NCBI GenBank assembly: GCA_023974075.1
Contig: CM043798.1
Coordinates: forward strand, 25,298,925 to 25,362,924
DNA from: Chaenocephalus aceratus
Lineage: Eukaryota; Chordata; Actinopteri; Perciformes; Channichthyidae
Length of the DNA: 64,000 nt
Reading direction: 5' to 3'
Every line of letters begins with the position of its first letter. Position 1 is the first letter of the stretch. The translations under genes and the position numbers were made by a program. Of this stretch, positions 61,401-64,000 are shown piece after piece. The notes beneath the pieces were generated by a model that searched no databases, had not been told where the DNA came from, and saw nothing but the letters and a program-made list of their open reading frames with translations.

Positions 61401-62847
61401 GACAAATAAACTAGGTTGCTGAAAATAACAACAAAGCAACAAAAGGTTACTACAAAGAAACTCAAAATAACTACATACACCCAAAGCAACTACAAAAATA
61501 CATACAAGCTATTAAAAAAGAAGCAACAAAGAGAAACAATACAACTAATAAGACACACACAATTACAAAAAGGGCCCAAACAAACTCAGAAAAAAAAGGT
61601 TAAAAAACAGGTTTTACAACTATAAAGTGAACTCCTGTAGAGAGCGGGTCAGGGCCCAACATCTCATAATCACTGTGTCTCCAGGTCAGCAGGATCAACC
61701 GGCCCTCAGCTGAGCGGAGGGAAGGCCGTGTCCTTTTAATAGTGGTTTCCATGGTGACAGGCGACATATTGTGCTGGATGCCATATGGCGTTGTGGCAAT
61801 GCTCGCCTCATTTGGGCGGCCGGGAGGGGTGTCGCCTGCCGCCACTTTAATAAACGGTGCTGGCAAAGACCAGCACCGTCATCAACCCGGTTATATATGT
61901 GCTGCTCAACAACCAGGTAACAACACCTTCCTGTAAACATCCCTAACACTGTCATCACACAAGCACAATTATGAGAGACTTGTACTTTACTTCAATTGTG
62001 TTCTACTTTGTAGCCTACTGCTACCCGCTACAATTCAGAGGTAAATCGCGTACTTTTTACTCCCCTACATAATTTAATATCTTTAGTTACTTTGCAGATT
62101 TCAATTCCTGATGTAAAAATATAATCAACACTTAAATAAGGTTTTTAGTTACACTTGGATTAACATTCACAAGCTACCCTGCAGCATACAAAGTAAATAA
62201 GACTGCACCTTTACCAGCTTTGATATACACATTACTTCATCAATAATTATAATAAAAAAATACAAAATATATTATTTAAAAATGGGCCAATTTGGATAAT
62301 GAGTACTTTTGCTTTTTGTACTTTAAGTATATTTTTATGCTTATACTTTTGCACTTTTTTTTTTAATTCAGGACTTTTACATACAGAGTATGTAGTATTA
62401 CTACACTCTTGCACTTCTACTTTTACTTAAGTACAATATCTGAGTACTTCTCCCTCCTCTGCCCTTCTTCTAAATAAGATTGTTTTTTATTCAGCTAAAG
62501 GTGCATCAGTTTCATGCTAAAGGTAGATGACCATTACATGTATGTATGATCTGTATGTGTAATGTGTATTTGTAAAGCGCTTTGAGAGTCTTTGATAAAG
62601 CGCTATAATAAATATAAGGATTATTATTATTATTATGCTGCCTCCACCTCCTCTGTGTTTCTCTCAGTTCTCCAGATGTTTACTGTACATGATCAGGTGC
62701 AGATCAGAAGCCCCGCCCCCTCCAGTTCACCGCATCCTGCCCCGTTTGCCAACAGACCAACAAAACACAGTGGCTGCCATGTTCACATCCACAGATGAGC
62801 AGGAACAGAGGCTTGCTCTGGGGCCAGTGGTCCAATGTGCCTCATAG
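58424..62847 (+). CDS. teleost multiple tissue (TMT)-type opsin, 5 exons, frameshift in exon 4
   Basis: A seven-helix retinal-binding receptor for non-visual light sensing. Exons: 58424-58760, 60558-60726, 60946-61117, 61685-61916, 62668-62847, all with GT-AG borders. Seen: an N-glycosylation site NIS; helix 1 GFLGNFLVLMVF; helix 2 LLLINISASDMLVC; the disulfide cysteine in GCRWYGF with Tyr at the rhodopsin-113 position; ERY at the end of helix 3; PPLLGWSSYGLEGLGTTCSV with the Glu of loop 2; and CWMPYGVVAML in helix 6. The retinal lysine is in VLAKTSTVINPVIYVLLNNQ (61857-61916), but in a frame shifted from helix 6. Exon 4 is 232 nt where 234 is expected, consistent with a 2-nt loss near 61853 or a sequencing error. 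If real, the product loses the lysine and helix 7, and translation would end near 62798. Wild-type length would be about 363 aa. Intron 1 holds a Rex3-type LINE. TMT is favoured over OPN3 by overall motif match. Confidence 0.85.
58864..60319 (+). mobile_element. Rex3-type LINE, copy 2, in opsin intron 1
   Basis: Closely similar to copy 1 but inverted relative to it and shorter at the 5' end (begins at TCCACAGTG, within the region before KAPGVDE). It retains FADDVVLMAS but has lost small blocks: GR in FRPGRGTTDQ, CVRVLG after QSES, and GHLVRMPPGRL near the end. A frameshift near 59625 joins two frames (to 59696, and 59654-60289). The 3' end is a GGAT tandem (60298-60320). A target duplication of 12-14 bp, GAAGATTTTCTTTT, flanks it (58847-58860 and 60319-60332). 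Confidence 0.9.
61245..61620. repeat. degenerate ACTACAAAGAGA-type minisatellite
   Basis: Opsin intron 3 contains many imperfect copies of a unit of about 10-14 bp (ACAACTACAAAGAGAAACAAAG and variants). Strand-biased, A-rich and almost T-free in places. A short open frame at 61416-61625 derives from it. Confidence 0.7.
62030..62470. repeat. teleost dispersed repeat in opsin intron 4
   Basis: The stretch ending CTTTTACTTAAGTACAATATC TGAGTACTTCTCCCTCCTCTG resembles a widespread non-coding fish repeat that I recognise from its end sequence. Related blocks appear near 39370-40070 and 40430-40600. Boundaries approximate. Confidence 0.4.
62560..62637 (+). mobile_element. LINE-like 3' tail before opsin exon 5
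   Basis: TTTGTAAAGCGCTTTGAGAG, AAAGCGCTATAATAAATATAAG and a terminal ATT repeat are characteristic of fish LINE/SINE tails. It ends about 30 bp from the exon 5 acceptor. Confidence 0.5.
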
Positions 62848-64000
62848 AAGTCACATTTCACTTTAACCCTATGATCAGTTTGTTTTTGAATTAATTTGCC
62901 TTTTTTCATTTTTAAGAATCAAATTGGAATTAGGAATTATTTTGGTTCTTATTATAGAAATGTCGATATGTTTGAAAAGTTGTTGTTGAATAGTGGACCA
63001 CACTGCGTAATTTGTTATGTCTGTAACTGTTTTTCACAGCAGCACTCTGATGTATGTTTGCCTTTATAGTCTGAGTATAGCTGCACTTTATTACCTCAGT
63101 CCATTGTTAAACCTTGCATCAGTTGTAGCTCATTGTGGTCTAATCACATGGTTATACAAGTTTAGTTTAAACTATTATTTGAATTTATATTTTTATTTAA
63201 CACTCTATCTCAGGGTTTTATTTGAAAAGTGTGCCATTTAACTTGAATGTTATTAGTGTTAATAATATTCGTATTCCTACTAAACCATAAAGACAGACAT
63301 GTCATGTGTGTGCTTTGGTCAAGAATATTTTGTCTCCATAAAAGAAAACTGAAAAAGGGTATTTTTGGGCTGTGTTCGCACCACCAGTGGGCGCTGTGGC
63401 TCGGTTTACTGTCAAGCATGCTCATCCAGTATCATAGATTATGTGTGTAATAATACTGTTATTAGGTTTATTGTCAAGCACCTCAAAAGCGGGCGTAACA
63501 TTGTGCTTAAAAAAAAAAAAAAAAAAAAAAAAAATTTGTATTTTATTTTTCCAGAAATATGTCCTTAGTTGGTACCTTAACAAGTAGTCAACAAAATACA
63601 TGAAGAACATTATTAAAGGTGACATTAAGACACTTTTTTTTTAATTCATGTTGAACAATTTACAACAATCAAACAACCCTCAATTCAGATAGAACAACGT
63701 TAAGGTCCTGAATGAATATTGTCAACACCAAAATAATTTATTAAGAAAATAAACATACGTCTTCAAAAAGATACAGTCATTATGCTTCATGAACACTGAC
63801 TGAGCTCTCAGTAAGTGAAAGATTCTTCTAAAGACACATTCACATTTGTGGTGAATTAAACAACTCTACAGACATGTTGAAATACTTTCAGTTACAAGGT
63901 GAGAGGACGCGTCATTGCAGTGTTGATTCGGACATGTTGGAAAGTGAGAAACTTCTTCCAGAAGCTAATCCACATGGGATATAAAACACAAACCACTGTG
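62848..64000. other. opsin 3' flank, no further gene seen
   Basis: Probably 3' UTR then intergenic sequence. It contains a poly(A) run of 26 (63509-63534) that could be a retrotransposon tail or a simple tract. No coding exon recognised up to the window end. Confidence 0.4.
63509..63534. repeat. poly(A) tract of 26
   Basis: 26 consecutive A. No recognisable retrotransposed body or target duplication next to it. Confidence 0.9.

Noticed and set aside
58424..62847. Encephalopsin (OPN3) as identity of the opsin
   Set aside because: The loop GLEGLGTTCSV and helix 6 CWMPYGVVAML match TMT-type opsins better than OPN3.
63509..63534. Processed pseudogene tail
   Set aside because: No recognisable coding body or flanking duplication beside the poly(A) run.

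Overview
The window looks like nuclear DNA of a teleost fish, probably a spiny-rayed (acanthomorph) species. The evidence is vertebrate multi-exon genes with compact introns, Rex3-type and L2-type non-LTR retrotransposons, many short inverted-repeat DNA transposons (hAT, Tc1/mariner and unnamed MITEs) and long CA/GT microsatellites. The genes fit vertebrate proteins exon by exon, with GT-AG splice sites and consistent phases apart from one GC-AG intron and one frameshift. No bacterial, plasmid, phage or CRISPR content was seen.

Layout. 1-10677: no recognisable gene; repeats, a 252-bp CA tract and a possible promoter near 2.6-2.7 kb. 10678-19180 (-): pcyox1l, 7 exons, 501 aa. 20437-32787 (-): tcerg1, 21 coding exons, 1012 aa, three WW and six FF domains. 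33026-37055: a 4-kb block bounded by inverted termini, containing two 308-bp inverted arms. 37883-40243 (-): a short, divergent sox30-like HMG-box gene, 4 exons, 283 aa. 42570-52873 (-): clint1 (epsin-related), 12 exons, 648 aa. 53960-57690: an L2-type LINE, a 5'-truncated Rex3-type LINE and a second L2 tail. 58424-62847 (+): a TMT-type (non-visual) opsin in 5 exons. A second Rex3-type LINE sits in its intron 1, and its exon 4 carries a frameshift just before the retinal-binding lysine. 62848-64000: no gene recognised.

The four minus-strand genes are unrelated in function: a secreted/lysosomal-type FAD oxidase, a transcription-elongation/splicing coupling factor, a germ-cell-type SOX factor and a clathrin adaptor. 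They do not form a pathway. Their human counterparts all lie on 5q32-q33 (SOX30 and CLINT1 close together), so the window is best read as a conserved synteny block. I found no novel multi-gene system. The observations most worth checking are the frameshifted opsin, the altered SOX30 HMG box, the large inverted-repeat element, the GC-AG intron in pcyox1l and two phase-compatible donors in clint1.
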